NCBI RefSeq assembly: GCF_014158035.1
Contig: NZ_JACFXW010000001.1
Coordinates: forward strand, 2,356,001-2,420,000
DNA length: 64,000 nucleotides
Source: Rhizobium sp. G21
GTDB lineage: Bacteria; Pseudomonadota; Alphaproteobacteria; Rhizobiales; Rhizobiaceae
Direction: 5' to 3'
Shown: piece by piece, positions 1 through 9,319 of the stretch
Layout: every line of letters starts with the position of its first letter
How positions within the stretch are numbered: position 1 is the stretch's first letter
Program-made: the position numbers and the translations under genes
Notes under the pieces: generated by a model
The model's database searches: none
What the model was told of the DNA's origin: nothing
The model's input: the letters and a program-made list of their open reading frames with translations, nothing else

Positions 1-1
1 C

Positions 2-412
2 GGCCTCAAGGGCGCGCTCAACCTGATCCGGGCCGCCAGACCCGGCTTGGCGTCGCAAGGCTTCGGGCGGCTGGTGTTCATCGGCACCAATCTGTTTCAG
101 AACCCGGTTGTGCCCTATCACGACTACACCGCCGCCAAGGCCGCGCTCCTGTCGCTCACGCGCACGGCGGCCAAGGAGCTAGGGCCTGACGGCATCACCG
201 TCAACATGGTCTCGGGCGGCTTGCTGCGGATGACGGATGCGAGCGCGGCGACGCCCGACGCCGTGTTCGATCTCATCGCCGCCAATACGCCGCTGCAGCG
301 GGTGACGACGCCGGAGGAAGCCGCCGACGCCGTGCTGTTCTTCGCCAGCCCCTGGGCGCGCGCGGTGACGGGCCAGAACCTGATCGTCGATGGCGGGCTG
401 GTGTTCGGCTGA
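2..412 (+). CDS. SDR family oxidoreductase, C-terminal part (5' end outside window)
   Basis: The reading frame is open from the first bases of the window to a TGA at 410-412, so the N-terminal Rossmann half lies upstream. The visible part has a YTAAK stretch that fits the SDR catalytic YxxxK, a preceding F-I-G-T-N strand, and a C-terminus with the usual G-Q-N-L-I-V-D-G-G ending of classical short-chain dehydrogenases (FabG-like). The family uses NAD(P)H on alcohol/ketone substrates; the substrate cannot be told. A TTG at 47 is not a plausible start because homology-like sequence continues upstream of it. Confidence 0.85.
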   Translation, partial: GLKGALNLIRAARPGLASQGFGRLVFIGTNLFQNPVVPYHDYTAAKAALLSLTRTAAKELGPDGITVNMVSGGLLRMTDASAATPDAVFDLIAANTPLQRVTTPEEAADAVLFFASPWARAVTGQNLIVDGGLVFG

Positions 413-414
413 GT

Positions 415-819
415 TCAGTCGCCTTGGGAGCCGGGGAGATCGCCGATCTCTCCGATCCACGGCGCGGCCGAACGGGTCCATTTCTGGCGGCCGGGCTCGA
501 GTTCGGCGCGCTGGTCGATGCTGCCCCAGCGGATGCCCCAGGTCTCGAAGGCCGCGCCCTGGCCTGTGGTGAAGATGGGAGAGCCGCAATTGGCGCAGAA
601 ATATTGAAGGCGAATGGCGCCGCTGCCGCCGCGTTTCTCATAGACCTTGGGCGGCTCGCCGGTCTGGCGGATCCGGTCTCGCCCGGTCAGCGCGGTGACG
701 CGGAACGGCGAGCCGGTCAGCGACTGGCAATCGGTGCAATGGCAAATGGAGACGCGCTCCGGGTCGATCTCCGCCTCATACGACACCCGGCCGCAATGGC
801 ACCGTCCTGTGATCTGCAT
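415..819 (-). CDS. GFA family protein (glutathione-dependent formaldehyde-activating enzyme-like)
   Basis: About 134 residues with the CENP-V/GFA fold signature: a CHCG zinc-binding motif at residues 6-9, C-H-C-x2-C near residue 30, and C-x2-C (CANC) near residue 80. These cysteines bind structural and catalytic zinc in family members; the biochemical role of most members is unproven. The start at 819 is preferred over an in-frame ATG nine codons upstream because AAGGAG sits six bases before it. It converges on the SDR gene with a two-base gap. Confidence 0.85.
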   Translation of the reverse strand: MQITGRCHCGRVSYEAEIDPERVSICHCTDCQSLTGSPFRVTALTGRDRIRQTGEPPKVYEKRGGSGAIRLQYFCANCGSPIFTTGQGAAFETWGIRWGSIDQRAELEPGRQKWTRSAAPWIGEIGDLPGSQGD

Positions 820-874
820 GGTCCACTCCTTGCTGTGACTGGACAATGCGGCGGGGCGGGAAAATGTTCAATGC

Positions 875-1447
875 TCAGCTTTCGAGGCCGATGACCTTTT
901 CAAAGGCTTCCCAGCTCTCATCCATCGCATAGGCGCGATTGATGAAGGGAATGCTGAAATGGCCGTAGATCAGCGACAGCTGCCATTCCGCCGTCTCTTC
1001 GTCCACGCCGGCGACCTGCTGGAGATAAAGAACCGAGGCGAGCCCTGTGCGATCGACGCCCGACATGCAGTGCACCAGGATAGGTTTGGGCGCATCGCGC
1101 ATGATGCGGGTGAGATCGGCCATCTGCACGGCGTTCAGTTCTCGGGCGGCCGACATGGCGAAATCGACATGATGAAGACCCAGAGCCTTGGACTCGTTGA
1201 TCTCGTCGACATACCAGCTCGAACCCTTCTTGCTGGCGCCCCGCAGGTTGATCACCGTCTTGATGCCGTAAGTCTTGGCGTAATAGGCGATATCGGCGGC
1301 GGAAGGCTGCGCCGAGCGGTAGAACTCGCCGGGGATGACCTCATGAAAGTTCCCGCGCAGGAATTGCTGGCCGAGGAACACGCCGCCGGCGAGGACCAAA
1401 AGGCCGACACCCAGCGCCGTTCGCTTGAAGAGCCGCTTCCACTGCAT
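875..1447 (-). CDS. membrane-anchored dual-specificity/tyrosine phosphatase family protein
   Basis: A 190-residue protein beginning with a basic segment and one hydrophobic stretch (about residues 8-28), suggesting a signal anchor, followed by a DSP/PTP-like domain. The active-site P-loop reads H-C-M-S-G-V-D-R-T-G, giving the canonical Cys and Arg of C-x5-R phosphatases. Such proteins dephosphorylate phosphotyrosine or inositol phosphates; the substrate here is unknown. The start at 1447 is chosen because the 30 codons upstream look non-coding and would precede the membrane anchor. Confidence 0.8.
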   Translation of the reverse strand: MQWKRLFKRTALGVGLLVLAGGVFLGQQFLRGNFHEVIPGEFYRSAQPSAADIAYYAKTYGIKTVINLRGASKKGSSWYVDEINESKALGLHHVDFAMSAARELNAVQMADLTRIMRDAPKPILVHCMSGVDRTGLASVLYLQQVAGVDEETAEWQLSLIYGHFSIPFINRAYAMDESWEAFEKVIGLES

Positions 1448-1564
1448 CCGCCGTCCGATCTCATTAGAACAATTCCAATATAAGCCAACGCCTATATCAG
1501 CGACCTCTTCGCCAAGGAAGCGGCATTTCTGCGGCAAAAGCGCATACGGCCAATCGTTTTTGCT

Positions 1565-2182
1565 TCAGGCGCCATGACGCTCTGCGATCGCCTGCACCTG
1601 AGGAATGGCGCGCAGCCGGCGGGAATGCGCTGCGACGCGTGGCGTCTCGGCTCTTATCTGCTGCGGATCGCGCCAGCTTGCGACCATCCAGAGATAGAGA
1701 TCGGCCATGGAGAGACTGTCGCCCACCAGATAATCGCCCTTCATCTCTGCTTCGATGATCGCATGTTGCGCACTGAGATAGTCTTCCGCCGCGGCGCGAA
1801 CGGCATCCGCGCCGTCGGGGTCGGTCGTATAGCGATCGGCATAGGCCTTGCGCAATTCGCCTTCATAGATGTTGACCGCCATGAAGATCAGCCAGCGGTC
1901 ATGTCGCGCCCGCGCGCTCGATCCGGGGCGCGGGGCGAGACCGGCCTCCGGAAAGGCGTCGGCCAAATGCAGCAGCATGGCGGCGCTTTCGGTCATCACG
2001 CCGCCATCCGGCAGCACGAACGCGGGCACCTGCCGGCGCGGATTGATGGCTGCGAAATCTTCGGTCAGATGTTCGCCGGCGGATGTGTCCACCCAGACGA
2101 TGTCATGCGGCGCGCCGATAATGGCCAGCGCCGCCTCGACGGCGGCGCTTCCGGATCCGATCCGTCCATAAAGCCTGTACAT
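1565..2182 (-). CDS. glutathione S-transferase family protein
   Basis: A 205-residue protein with a GST layout: thioredoxin-like N-terminal domain with the G-site pieces R-R-Q-V-P-A-F (cis-Pro) and E-S-A-A-M (conserved acidic/Ser pair), then an all-helical C-terminal domain with the N-capping-like S-M-A-D-L-Y-L-W segment. It would conjugate or reduce electrophilic substrates with glutathione in the cytoplasm. Length is typical for bacterial GSTs. It stands alone, with no obvious operon partner. Confidence 0.88.
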   Translation of the reverse strand: MYRLYGRIGSGSAAVEAALAIIGAPHDIVWVDTSAGEHLTEDFAAINPRRQVPAFVLPDGGVMTESAAMLLHLADAFPEAGLAPRPGSSARARHDRWLIFMAVNIYEGELRKAYADRYTTDPDGADAVRAAAEDYLSAQHAIIEAEMKGDYLVGDSLSMADLYLWMVASWRDPQQIRAETPRVAAHSRRLRAIPQVQAIAERHGA

Positions 2183-2288
2183 GGACTGAAGTCCCCGTTT
2201 GTTGATCCGGGGGCAATCTAGGGCATCCCGGCCGAAACGCGACGCCGAGAAACAGGAAGTCCACGCTTTTCGTCGCCGACGCGGGTCA

Positions 2289-3200
2289 TCAATGATCCGA
2301 CTTGATGAAGGTGCCGTTCTGCAGTTCGCGCATCGCCTGCATGATCTCTTCGCGGCTGTTCATCACGATCGGCCCATGCCATGCCACCGGTTCCTCGATC
2401 GGCTTGCCGGAAACGAGCAGGAAGCGGATGCCTTCGTCGCCGGCCTGCACCGTCACCTCGTCGCCGCTGTCGAAGACGACGAGCGTGCGGTTGCCGGACA
2501 TGTCGCGAATGGTCACTTCCTCGCCGGCGATCTCCTTCTCGATCTTCACACCCATCGGGTGCGAAGCGTCGCGGAACGTGCCGGAACCGGCGAAAATATA
2601 GGCGAAAGCCTTGCGATAGGTATCGACGGCGAACGTCTTTCGGCGGCCGGGCGGCACGGAAATGTCGAGATAGACGGGCTCGGCGGCGATGCCGTCGACA
2701 GGGCCTTTCTTGCCCCAGAACTCGCCGGTGATGACGCGCACGGCCGTGCCGTCGTCATCGATCACCACGGGAATATCGGCGGCCTTGACGTCCTGATAGC
2801 GCGGCGCCGTCATTTTCAGCGACGACGGCAGGTTGGCCCAGAGCTGGAAACCATGCATGCGCCCGGCGAAATCGCCCTGCGGCATTTCCTGATGCATGAT
2901 GCCGCGGCCCGCCGTCATCCATTGCACATCACCCGCGCCGAGCAATCCGCGATTGCCGAGGCTGTCGCCATGCTCGACGGTGCCGGCGAGCACATAGGTG
3001 ATGGTCTCGATGCCGCGATGCGGATGCCAGGGAAAGCCGCGTTGGTAATGGGCGGGATTGTCGTTGCGGAAATCGTCCATCATCAGGAAAGGATCGGTCA
3101 GCGAAGGATCGCCGAAGCCGAAGACGCGGTGAAGGTGGACGCCCGCGCCCTCCATAGTCGGCGTGGCGCGGCTCTCATGCTTGACGGGACGGATGGACAT
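2289..3200 (-). CDS. pirin family protein
   Basis: A 303-residue bicupin. The N-terminal cupin carries the pirin motif H-P-H-R-G-I-E-T-I-T-Y with further ligand-like residues in H-G-D-S and a downstream M-H-Q-E-M-P; these form the Fe(II) site in family members, some of which have quercetinase activity. A less conserved C-terminal cupin follows. The start at 3200 is preceded by GAGGAA at six bases; the longer frame to 3302 lacks such a site. Function in this organism is unknown; pirins are often linked to stress responses. Confidence 0.9.
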   Translation of the reverse strand: MSIRPVKHESRATPTMEGAGVHLHRVFGFGDPSLTDPFLMMDDFRNDNPAHYQRGFPWHPHRGIETITYVLAGTVEHGDSLGNRGLLGAGDVQWMTAGRGIMHQEMPQGDFAGRMHGFQLWANLPSSLKMTAPRYQDVKAADIPVVIDDDGTAVRVITGEFWGKKGPVDGIAAEPVYLDISVPPGRRKTFAVDTYRKAFAYIFAGSGTFRDASHPMGVKIEKEIAGEEVTIRDMSGNRTLVVFDSGDEVTVQAGDEGIRFLLVSGKPIEEPVAWHGPIVMNSREEIMQAMRELQNGTFIKSDH

Positions 3201-3404
3201 GGCGGTTCCTCGTTTGATTTTTCTGAATATAGAGCCTCCAGACCAGCCGTGACAGCGGCGCGGATGCAACGCAGTGTTCAATTTCCGTATGCTGCAACGC
3301 AAAATGTCTTTGACACTTTTGTGACTTCATCTTTATTAACCGAACTGGTCGGAAGATGAATCGCATATCGGCGCCAACAAGCGCCAAAACCGAGTGGGTG
3401 AAAG

Positions 3405-4217
3405 ATGTGTCGCTGGGCCGCGTATCGCGGAGAGCCGTTGTTTCTGGAAGATATCGTGTCGGCGCCCGCTCATTCGCTCGTCGCGCAGTCACTATCGGCC
3501 ACTCTGGCCAAGACGCCCACCAATGGCGACGGCTTCGGCATCGCCTGGTATGGCGACCGTGACGAACCCGGTCTCTATCGCGACGTGATGCCGGCCTGGG
3601 CCGACTGCAATCTCAAGAGCCTCGCCCGCCAGATCCGCTCGACGCTGTTTCTCGCCCATGTGCGCGCCGCCACCTATGGCGCGACCCGGCGCGACAATTG
3701 CCATCCCTTCGCCCATGGCCGCTGGTCCTTCATGCATAACGGCCAGATCGGCCAGTATGATCGCATGCGCCGGGCGCTCGAAAGCCTGCTGCCGGACGAA
3801 CTCTACGCCGCCCGCCGCGGCACCACCGATTCCGAGCTGATCTTCATGCTGGCCTTGCATTTCGGGCTCGACGCCATGCCGATGACGGCCCTGCGCGAGG
3901 CGCTGGCGCTGGTGGAGCGGCAGGCGCTGCATATGGGCATCACGCCCGATGTCCGCTTCACCGCCGCTTTTTCCGATGGCGACACGCTCTATGGGGTCCG
4001 CTACGCCACCGGCGCCTCGGCTCCAACGCTCTACGCATCGCGGATGGGCGGCGGCTATTGCCTGGTGTCGGAACCGCTCGACGAGGACGAGCGCATCTGG
4101 GGCGAGATCCCCGACGGCAGCGCCGTGGTGCTGTCGGATGACGGCATCAAGATCACGCCGTTTTCGACGGGCGTCCTCACGGAAACGTCCGAAGATCTGA
4201 AGGTCCCGGCCGAATAG
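3405..4217 (+). CDS. class II glutamine amidotransferase (YafJ/EgtC-like)
   Basis: A 270-residue protein beginning M-C-R-W: after Met removal the Cys is the N-terminal nucleophile of Ntn-type glutaminase domains. Other family marks are G-D-G-F-G-I-A-W, the H-N-G-Q-I stretch and G-T-T-D-S-E. There is no synthase domain, so it is a stand-alone amidohydrolase of the YafJ/EgtC/DUG3 group that hydrolyses gamma-glutamyl amides. No ergothioneine genes are adjacent, so an EgtC role is not supported. It ends two bases before coaBC on the opposite strand. Confidence 0.88.
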   Translation: MCRWAAYRGEPLFLEDIVSAPAHSLVAQSLSATLAKTPTNGDGFGIAWYGDRDEPGLYRDVMPAWADCNLKSLARQIRSTLFLAHVRAATYGATRRDNCHPFAHGRWSFMHNGQIGQYDRMRRALESLLPDELYAARRGTTDSELIFMLALHFGLDAMPMTALREALALVERQALHMGITPDVRFTAAFSDGDTLYGVRYATGASAPTLYASRMGGGYCLVSEPLDEDERIWGEIPDGSAVVLSDDGIKITPFSTGVLTETSEDLKVPAE

Positions 4218-4219
4218 TT

Positions 4220-5443
4220 TCAGAGCGGGTTGAGCCGCTCGGAGATCAGCGCGACGAGGCGTTCCGCCACCTCCGCCTTGTCCATCTCCGGCCAACGGTC
4301 GACGCCATCGGCGGCAATAATAGACACCGTGTTGCGGCTGCCGCCCATAATCCCGGTTTCCGGCGACACGTCGTTGGCGACAATCAGATCCGCGCCCTTG
4401 CGCGCCAGTTTCGCCCGCGCATTGTCTTCGACGTCATTGGTCTCGGCGGCGAAGCCGATCACCAGTTTCGGCCGCTTCTCGTGATGGCCGATGGTCTTGA
4501 GGATGTCCGGATTTTCCGTGAGCGCCAGGGCGGGCGGCGCTTCGCCCGGCGACTTCTTGATCTTCTCGGACGCTTCGGCGTCGACGCGCCAATCGGCCAC
4601 CGCCGCCACCATCACCGCGATGTCTGCGGGAAGGGCGTTCAGCGCCGCGTCGCGCATTTCCACCGCGCGCTCGACCTTGACCATTTTGACGCCGCGCGGA
4701 TCGGGCAGCGTCACCGGTCCCGAGATCAGCGTGACATCCGCGCCGGCGTTGGCGAGCGCTGCTGCGATCGCATGACCCTGGGCGCCGGAAGAACGGTTAG
4801 CGATGTAGCGGACCGGATCGATCGGCTCATGCGTCGGCCCGGAGGTGACTATGGCGCGTCGGCCGGCGAGCGGCTTGGGCCTGTTGTCGAGCAGCGTTTC
4901 GATCTCGGCGACGATGTCGAGGGGTTCGGCCATGCGGCCCACGCCCGCCTCGCCCTTTTCCGCCATCTCGCCGCTGACAGGGCCGATGAAATGCGCGCCG
5001 TCGATCAAAAGCTGCGAGGCATTGCGGCTGACGGCGGGATTGGACCACATGGTGGGGTTCATGGCCGGCGCGATCAGCACCGGGCGCTCGGTGGCGAGCA
5101 GGACGGTGGAGGCGAGATCATTGGCGAGACCATTGGCCATCTTGCCGATCAGGTCGGCCGTGGCGGGGGCGACGACGACGAGATCGCAATCGCGCGCCAG
5201 CCGGATATGGCCGACATCGATTTCATCGTCGCGATCGAACAGCTCCAGATGCACCTTTTCGGCCGCCAGCGCGCCGACGGCGAGCGGGGTGATGAATTCG
5301 GTCGCGGCGCGGGTCATGACGGGGATGACGCGGGCGCCGCGTTCGCGCAGGCGGCGGATGAGATCGAGGCTCTTATAGGCGGCGATGCCGCCTGCGATGA
5401 TCAGGAGAACGCGTTTTCCCGTGAGCGCGCCGGTTTTCGCCAT
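4220..5443 (-). CDS. coaBC: bifunctional phosphopantothenoylcysteine decarboxylase / phosphopantothenate-cysteine ligase
   Basis: A 407-residue fused enzyme making two consecutive steps of coenzyme A synthesis. The N-terminal flavoprotein CoaC half has the I-I-A-G-G-I-A-A-Y-K start, the V-G-H-I active-site His region and P-A-M-N-P-T-M-W with the catalytic Asn. The C-terminal CoaB half begins near residue 190 with T-S-G-P-T-H-E-P-I-D-P-V-R and has the N-R-S-S-G dimer/nucleotide motif. In the flap region E. coli has A-C-G-x2-G; here it reads A-E-K-G-E-A-G-V-G-R-M, with no Cys. AAGGA precedes the start. Confidence 0.95.
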   Translation of the reverse strand: MAKTGALTGKRVLLIIAGGIAAYKSLDLIRRLRERGARVIPVMTRAATEFITPLAVGALAAEKVHLELFDRDDEIDVGHIRLARDCDLVVVAPATADLIGKMANGLANDLASTVLLATERPVLIAPAMNPTMWSNPAVSRNASQLLIDGAHFIGPVSGEMAEKGEAGVGRMAEPLDIVAEIETLLDNRPKPLAGRRAIVTSGPTHEPIDPVRYIANRSSGAQGHAIAAALANAGADVTLISGPVTLPDPRGVKMVKVERAVEMRDAALNALPADIAVMVAAVADWRVDAEASEKIKKSPGEAPPALALTENPDILKTIGHHEKRPKLVIGFAAETNDVEDNARAKLARKGADLIVANDVSPETGIMGGSRNTVSIIAADGVDRWPEMDKAEVAERLVALISERLNPL

Positions 5444-5637
5444 AGTGTCCTTCTCCGCCTTGTCTTTTCTGGTCGGAAAATAGGCGGTCGAAGACCTGGG
5501 CGCAACGGAATAGAGCGAGCGAGGGCCGTTGCGGACCCCGCAAACCCTGCTCAGGGTTAATTCGCCGCGCCGCCTTCACATCGCCGCCCAAATCATCCAC
5601 ATAACGGGGCCAGAGAAAAGCAAGGCATGGAGTTGTC

Positions 5638-6876
5638 ATGAGCGCGTCCGCTATCGATCCCGTCAAGCTGGAAAAACTCGCCGAAGTGGCGGTCAAGATC
5701 GGCCTCGACCTGCAAAAGGGTCAGGATCTGGTCGTCACCGCCCCGATGGCGGCGGCGCCGCTGGTGCGCGAGATCACCAAACACGCCTATAAGGCCGGCG
5801 GCGGGCTGGTGACCACCTTCTACAATGACGAGGTCGCGACCCTGGCGCGCTATGAATATGCGGCCGACGACAATTTCGACCGCGCCGCGAGCTGGCTCTA
5901 TGAGGGCATGGCCAAGGCCTATGCCAATGGCGCGGCGCGTCTTGCCGTGTCAGGCGACAATCCGATGCTGCTGTCCGAGCAGGATCCATCCAAAGTGGCG
6001 CGCGCCAACCGGGCCATGTCGACCGCTTATAAGCCGGCGCTCGAAAAAATCTCCAATTTTGACATCAACTGGAACATCGTTTCCTATCCCAACCCGGCCT
6101 GGGCGCGGCAGATCTTTCCGGAACTCAGCGAAGAAGACGCAGTGCGCAAGCTGGCCGACGCCATCTTCGCGGCCTCACGCGTCGATCGTGACGATCCCGT
6201 CGCCGCCTGGCGCGAGCACAATGCCGCGCTGCATCGCCGCTCGACCTGGCTGAACGAGATGCGCTTCTCCGCCCTGCACTTCAAGGGCCCGGGCACCGAT
6301 CTCACCGTCGGCCTGGCCGATGGCCATGAATGGCATGGCGGCGCCTCCATGGCCAAGAACGGCGTGACCTGCAATCCGAATATACCGACCGAAGAAGTCT
6401 TCACCACGCCGCATGCGCTGCGCGTCGAGGGCGTCGCCTCCTCCACCAAGCCGCTGTCGCATCAGGGCACGCTGATCGACGACATCCAGGTGCGTTTCGA
6501 AGGCGGCCGCATCGTCGAGGCCAAGGCGTCCAAGGGCGAAGCGGTGCTGAAGAAGGTGCTGGAAACCGACGAAGGCGCGAGCCGGCTGGGCGAAGTGGCG
6601 CTGGTGCCGCATTCCTCGCCGATCTCGGCATCGGGTCTTCTGTTCTACAACACGCTGTTCGACGAAAACGCCGCCTGCCACATCGCGCTCGGCCAGTGCT
6701 ATTCGAAATGCTTCGTCGGCGGCGCCGATCTCACCCCGGAGCAGATCAAGGCCCAAGGCGGCAATTCCAGCCTCATCCATATCGACTGGATGATCGGCTC
6801 GGGCGAGGTCGACATCGACGGCGTCGCCGCCGATGGAACGAGGACGCCGGTGTTCCGCAAGGGCGAATGGGCGTAA
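5638..6876 (+). CDS. M29 family aminopeptidase (AmpT-like)
   Basis: A 412-residue metallopeptidase of the thermophilic aminopeptidase family. The C-terminal half has the cocatalytic metal-binding pieces: the P-T-E-E-V-F-T-T-P segment, a conserved acidic/His region around L-G-E-V-A-L-V-P, then H-I-A-L-G-Q-C-Y and L-I-H-I-D-W-M-I-G. It removes N-terminal residues from peptides in the cytoplasm and length matches the family. It is monocistronic, with a hairpin terminator about 30 bases downstream. Confidence 0.92.
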   Translation: MSASAIDPVKLEKLAEVAVKIGLDLQKGQDLVVTAPMAAAPLVREITKHAYKAGGGLVTTFYNDEVATLARYEYAADDNFDRAASWLYEGMAKAYANGAARLAVSGDNPMLLSEQDPSKVARANRAMSTAYKPALEKISNFDINWNIVSYPNPAWARQIFPELSEEDAVRKLADAIFAASRVDRDDPVAAWREHNAALHRRSTWLNEMRFSALHFKGPGTDLTVGLADGHEWHGGASMAKNGVTCNPNIPTEEVFTTPHALRVEGVASSTKPLSHQGTLIDDIQVRFEGGRIVEAKASKGEAVLKKVLETDEGASRLGEVALVPHSSPISASGLLFYNTLFDENAACHIALGQCYSKCFVGGADLTPEQIKAQGGNSSLIHIDWMIGSGEVDIDGVAADGTRTPVFRKGEWA

Positions 6877-6908
6877 GGCCGACCCAAAAATCTATCGAGA
6901 ACCGTTTG

Positions 6909-6939
6909 GACCCGCCGCCTTGTCGCGCGCGGGTCTTTT
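6909..6939 (+). terminator. rho-independent terminator after the M29 aminopeptidase gene
   Basis: A seven-base stem (GACCCGC / GCGGGTC) with a 13-base loop is followed by TTTT. It is placed 32 bases after the aminopeptidase stop. Confidence 0.6.
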
Positions 6940-6978
6940 CGTGAGCGCGACGCATGAGTTTCCGAGAGGGCGCCGAGG

Positions 6979-7577
6979 CTAGAGCCGCGCCGTCAGCGCC
7001 CGCACGCGCTTGAGATGCCCAGTCAATTGGGCCTCGGAAACGCGATCCATGTCGTGCAGCGCCAGCATGCGGAAATCGACGTCCTTGGCGCAAAAGGCGG
7101 CGATGCCGCGTTTCAGCAGCCGGCGCACCGGATCGCCCATATAGAATTTCACCATCCACCAGGGCGAACCCGTGGTGGTGAAGGCGTAGAGATGGCGGAT
7201 ATTGCCCAGAGCGGGCTTGATGCGGCCGCCCGCAAGATCATGGGTGAAGGCGACGCCCGGCGCGAAAACCCGATCGAAGAAGCCCTTGAGAATGGCCGGG
7301 AAATTGAACCACCATTGCGGAAACACCAGGATCAGTCCATCGGCGGCTCTGAGCCTGGCAATGATCGGATCGACCGAACTCGTATCACAGGGCGTATTGA
7401 AATAGGCGCTCCGCTCGGCCGCCGAAAGCCGGGGGTCGAAATCCTCCTGATAGAGATCGAGCAGATCGGCCACATGCCCCCTGTCGCGCAGCGTTCGACG
7501 ACCACGGTTTTCGCCACAGACGCCGCGTAGCTTTCGGGCAGGGGATGGGCGAGCACGACGAGGAAGCGGCGCGCCAC
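6979..7577 (-). CDS. flavodoxin-fold NAD(P)H oxidoreductase (KefF/quinone reductase type), frame broken near 7494
   Basis: N-terminal residues M-A-R-R-F-L-V-V-L-A-H-P-L-P-E-S-Y (GTG start at 7577) are read in one frame. The rest, from L-R-D-R-G-H-V-A-D-L-L-D-L-Y to the end, lies in another. One extra A in the GAACG at 7494-7495 would join them as V-V-E-T-L-R-D-R. The joined product has the L-V-V-L-A-H-P FMN start and the P-Q-W-W-F-N-F-P-A-I-L-K-G-F-F-D-R-V motif of NQO1/KefF-like reductases. The start overlaps the region of the xseA stop (three bases apart), indicating a two-gene operon behind xseA. Confidence 0.8.
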
Positions 7578-7579
7578 GG

Positions 7580-9178
7580 CTAGAACAGGCTCCCCTGATC
7601 GATGGGAGAGCCTTTGGCGGATTTCTTGCGCGGCTGCGGCGCAGTCGCCGGGGAGGTTGGCGTCGACGGCTCAGCTCCCTCACCGGCCGTCGCGGCAATG
7701 TTGCCATCGGCGAACTGGATCGCGAGCGCCTGACCTGCGGCCACCTGCTCCGCTCGGGTCAAAGGCCGGCCATTCTCGTCACGGATCACGGCATAGCCGC
7801 GCTTCAGCACATTCTTGTAGGACAGCGATTGCAGAATACGGTCATGGGCGGCGAGCGCCTGGCGTTCGCGCCTCAGGCGCACATCGAGCGCGCCATCGCT
7901 GCGCCGGGCGAGATTGTTCAGCCGGTCGCGGCTGCGCGCCGTCTCGTTGGCAAGGCGGGCAGGCAGGCCGGAAAAAACTGCGTCGGCGCGGGCGATACGC
8001 GCCTTGAGCTGGTCGATGCGCCGCTCCACCACGCGCTCGGCCCGCAGGCCGAGATCATTAAGCCGTTGGCGTCGTTCTGCAAAACGCGCCGCGAGCATAT
8101 CGGGACGCAGATAGGAGGCTGCGCGCTCCAGCATGCGGCGCTTGTTGAGCGCGGTCAGTTCCAGGCCGCGATCCAGCCGGGAGGCGGCTTCGTCGAAGCG
8201 CCGGCGGGGCAGAGCCAGCAGTTGGTCGATCGACGGCATCGCCCGAGCGAGGCCCCTCAGCCCCTGGCGACGATTGTCCATCTGCCGGTTGATGGCCGAG
8301 GCGAGCCGCGCCGAAAGACCGGCTAGCTGGGCTTCGAGATCGGCCTTGACCGGCACGGCCATTTCAGCGGCGCCCGTCGGCGTCGGGGCGCGCTGGTCGG
8401 AGGCGTAATCGATCAGCGTCCAGTCGGTCTCGTGGCCGACGGCGGAGATCAGCGGAATGGCGGAATTGGCGGCTGAGCGCACCACCGCCTCGTCATTGAA
8501 GCACCAGAGATCTTCGAGACTGCCGCCGCCGCGGGCGACGATGAGCACATCGGGCCGACGAATGGGTCCATCGGGAGCAAGCGCATTGAAGCCCTCGATG
8601 GCGCCGGCGATTTCCGCGCCCGCGCCATCGCCCTGCACCCTGACCGGCCAGACGATGACATGCAGCGGAAAGCGATCGGATATGCGATGCAGGATATCGC
8701 GGATCACGGCGCCGGTCGGCGAGGTCACCACGCCGATGACATGGGGCATATAGGGCAGCAGCTGCTTGCGGGCGGGATCGAACAGGCCTTCGGCGGCGAA
8801 TTTGCGCTTGCGCTCTTCGAGCAGCGCCATCAGCGCGCCGACGCCGGCGGGCTCCAGGCTTTCGATGACGATCTGATATTTCGACGAGCCGGGAAAGGTG
8901 GTGATCTTGCCGGTGGCGATCACTTCCATGCCCTCTTCGGGCCGGACCTTCAAACGGCTGAAGGAGCCTTTCCAGATCACCGCTTCGAGCCGGGACCGAT
9001 CGTCCTTCAGCGCGAAATAGGCGTGACCGGAGGAATGCGGGCCGCGATAGCCGGAGATTTCACCCCGCACCCGCACATGCTCGAATGCGGTCTCCATCGT
9101 GCGCTTGATGGAGCCCGAGATCTCGGAAACCGTATATTCGGCGAGGTTGCCGGGCGAATCGTTGTCGAAGAAGCTCAT
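7580..9178 (-). CDS. xseA: exodeoxyribonuclease VII large subunit
   Basis: A 532-residue subunit of the ssDNA-specific exonuclease VII. The N-terminal OB-fold domain (about residues 10-110) is followed by the catalytic domain with [16 protein letters not shown] and the [10 protein letters not shown] motif with G-H-E-T-D downstream. A coiled-coil region and a C-terminal beta domain (K-R-G-Y-A-V-I-R-D) complete the family layout. It degrades single-stranded DNA together with XseB, which is not in this window. The low-complexity Pro/Ala/Lys tail before the stop is common in alphaproteobacterial XseA. Confidence 0.95.
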   Translation of the reverse strand: MSFFDNDSPGNLAEYTVSEISGSIKRTMETAFEHVRVRGEISGYRGPHSSGHAYFALKDDRSRLEAVIWKGSFSRLKVRPEEGMEVIATGKITTFPGSSKYQIVIESLEPAGVGALMALLEERKRKFAAEGLFDPARKQLLPYMPHVIGVVTSPTGAVIRDILHRISDRFPLHVIVWPVRVQGDGAGAEIAGAIEGFNALAPDGPIRRPDVLIVARGGGSLEDLWCFNDEAVVRSAANSAIPLISAVGHETDWTLIDYASDQRAPTPTGAAEMAVPVKADLEAQLAGLSARLASAINRQMDNRRQGLRGLARAMPSIDQLLALPRRRFDEAASRLDRGLELTALNKRRMLERAASYLRPDMLAARFAERRQRLNDLGLRAERVVERRIDQLKARIARADAVFSGLPARLANETARSRDRLNNLARRSDGALDVRLRRERQALAAHDRILQSLSYKNVLKRGYAVIRDENGRPLTRAEQVAAGQALAIQFADGNIAATAGEGAEPSTPTSPATAPQPRKKSAKGSPIDQGSLF

Positions 9179-9319
9179 GGCTCTCTATATCAGCGCTTCC
9201 GCGATCTACTCCAGAACCGGGCCTCCATCTCGGCCCCGCGCTGGCGTTTTCCCCCGCTTCGTCCCCTGTCTCGAGCGCCATGCGATGATGGTCCGTCAGA
9301 ACCAGAAGGAGACATCGAC

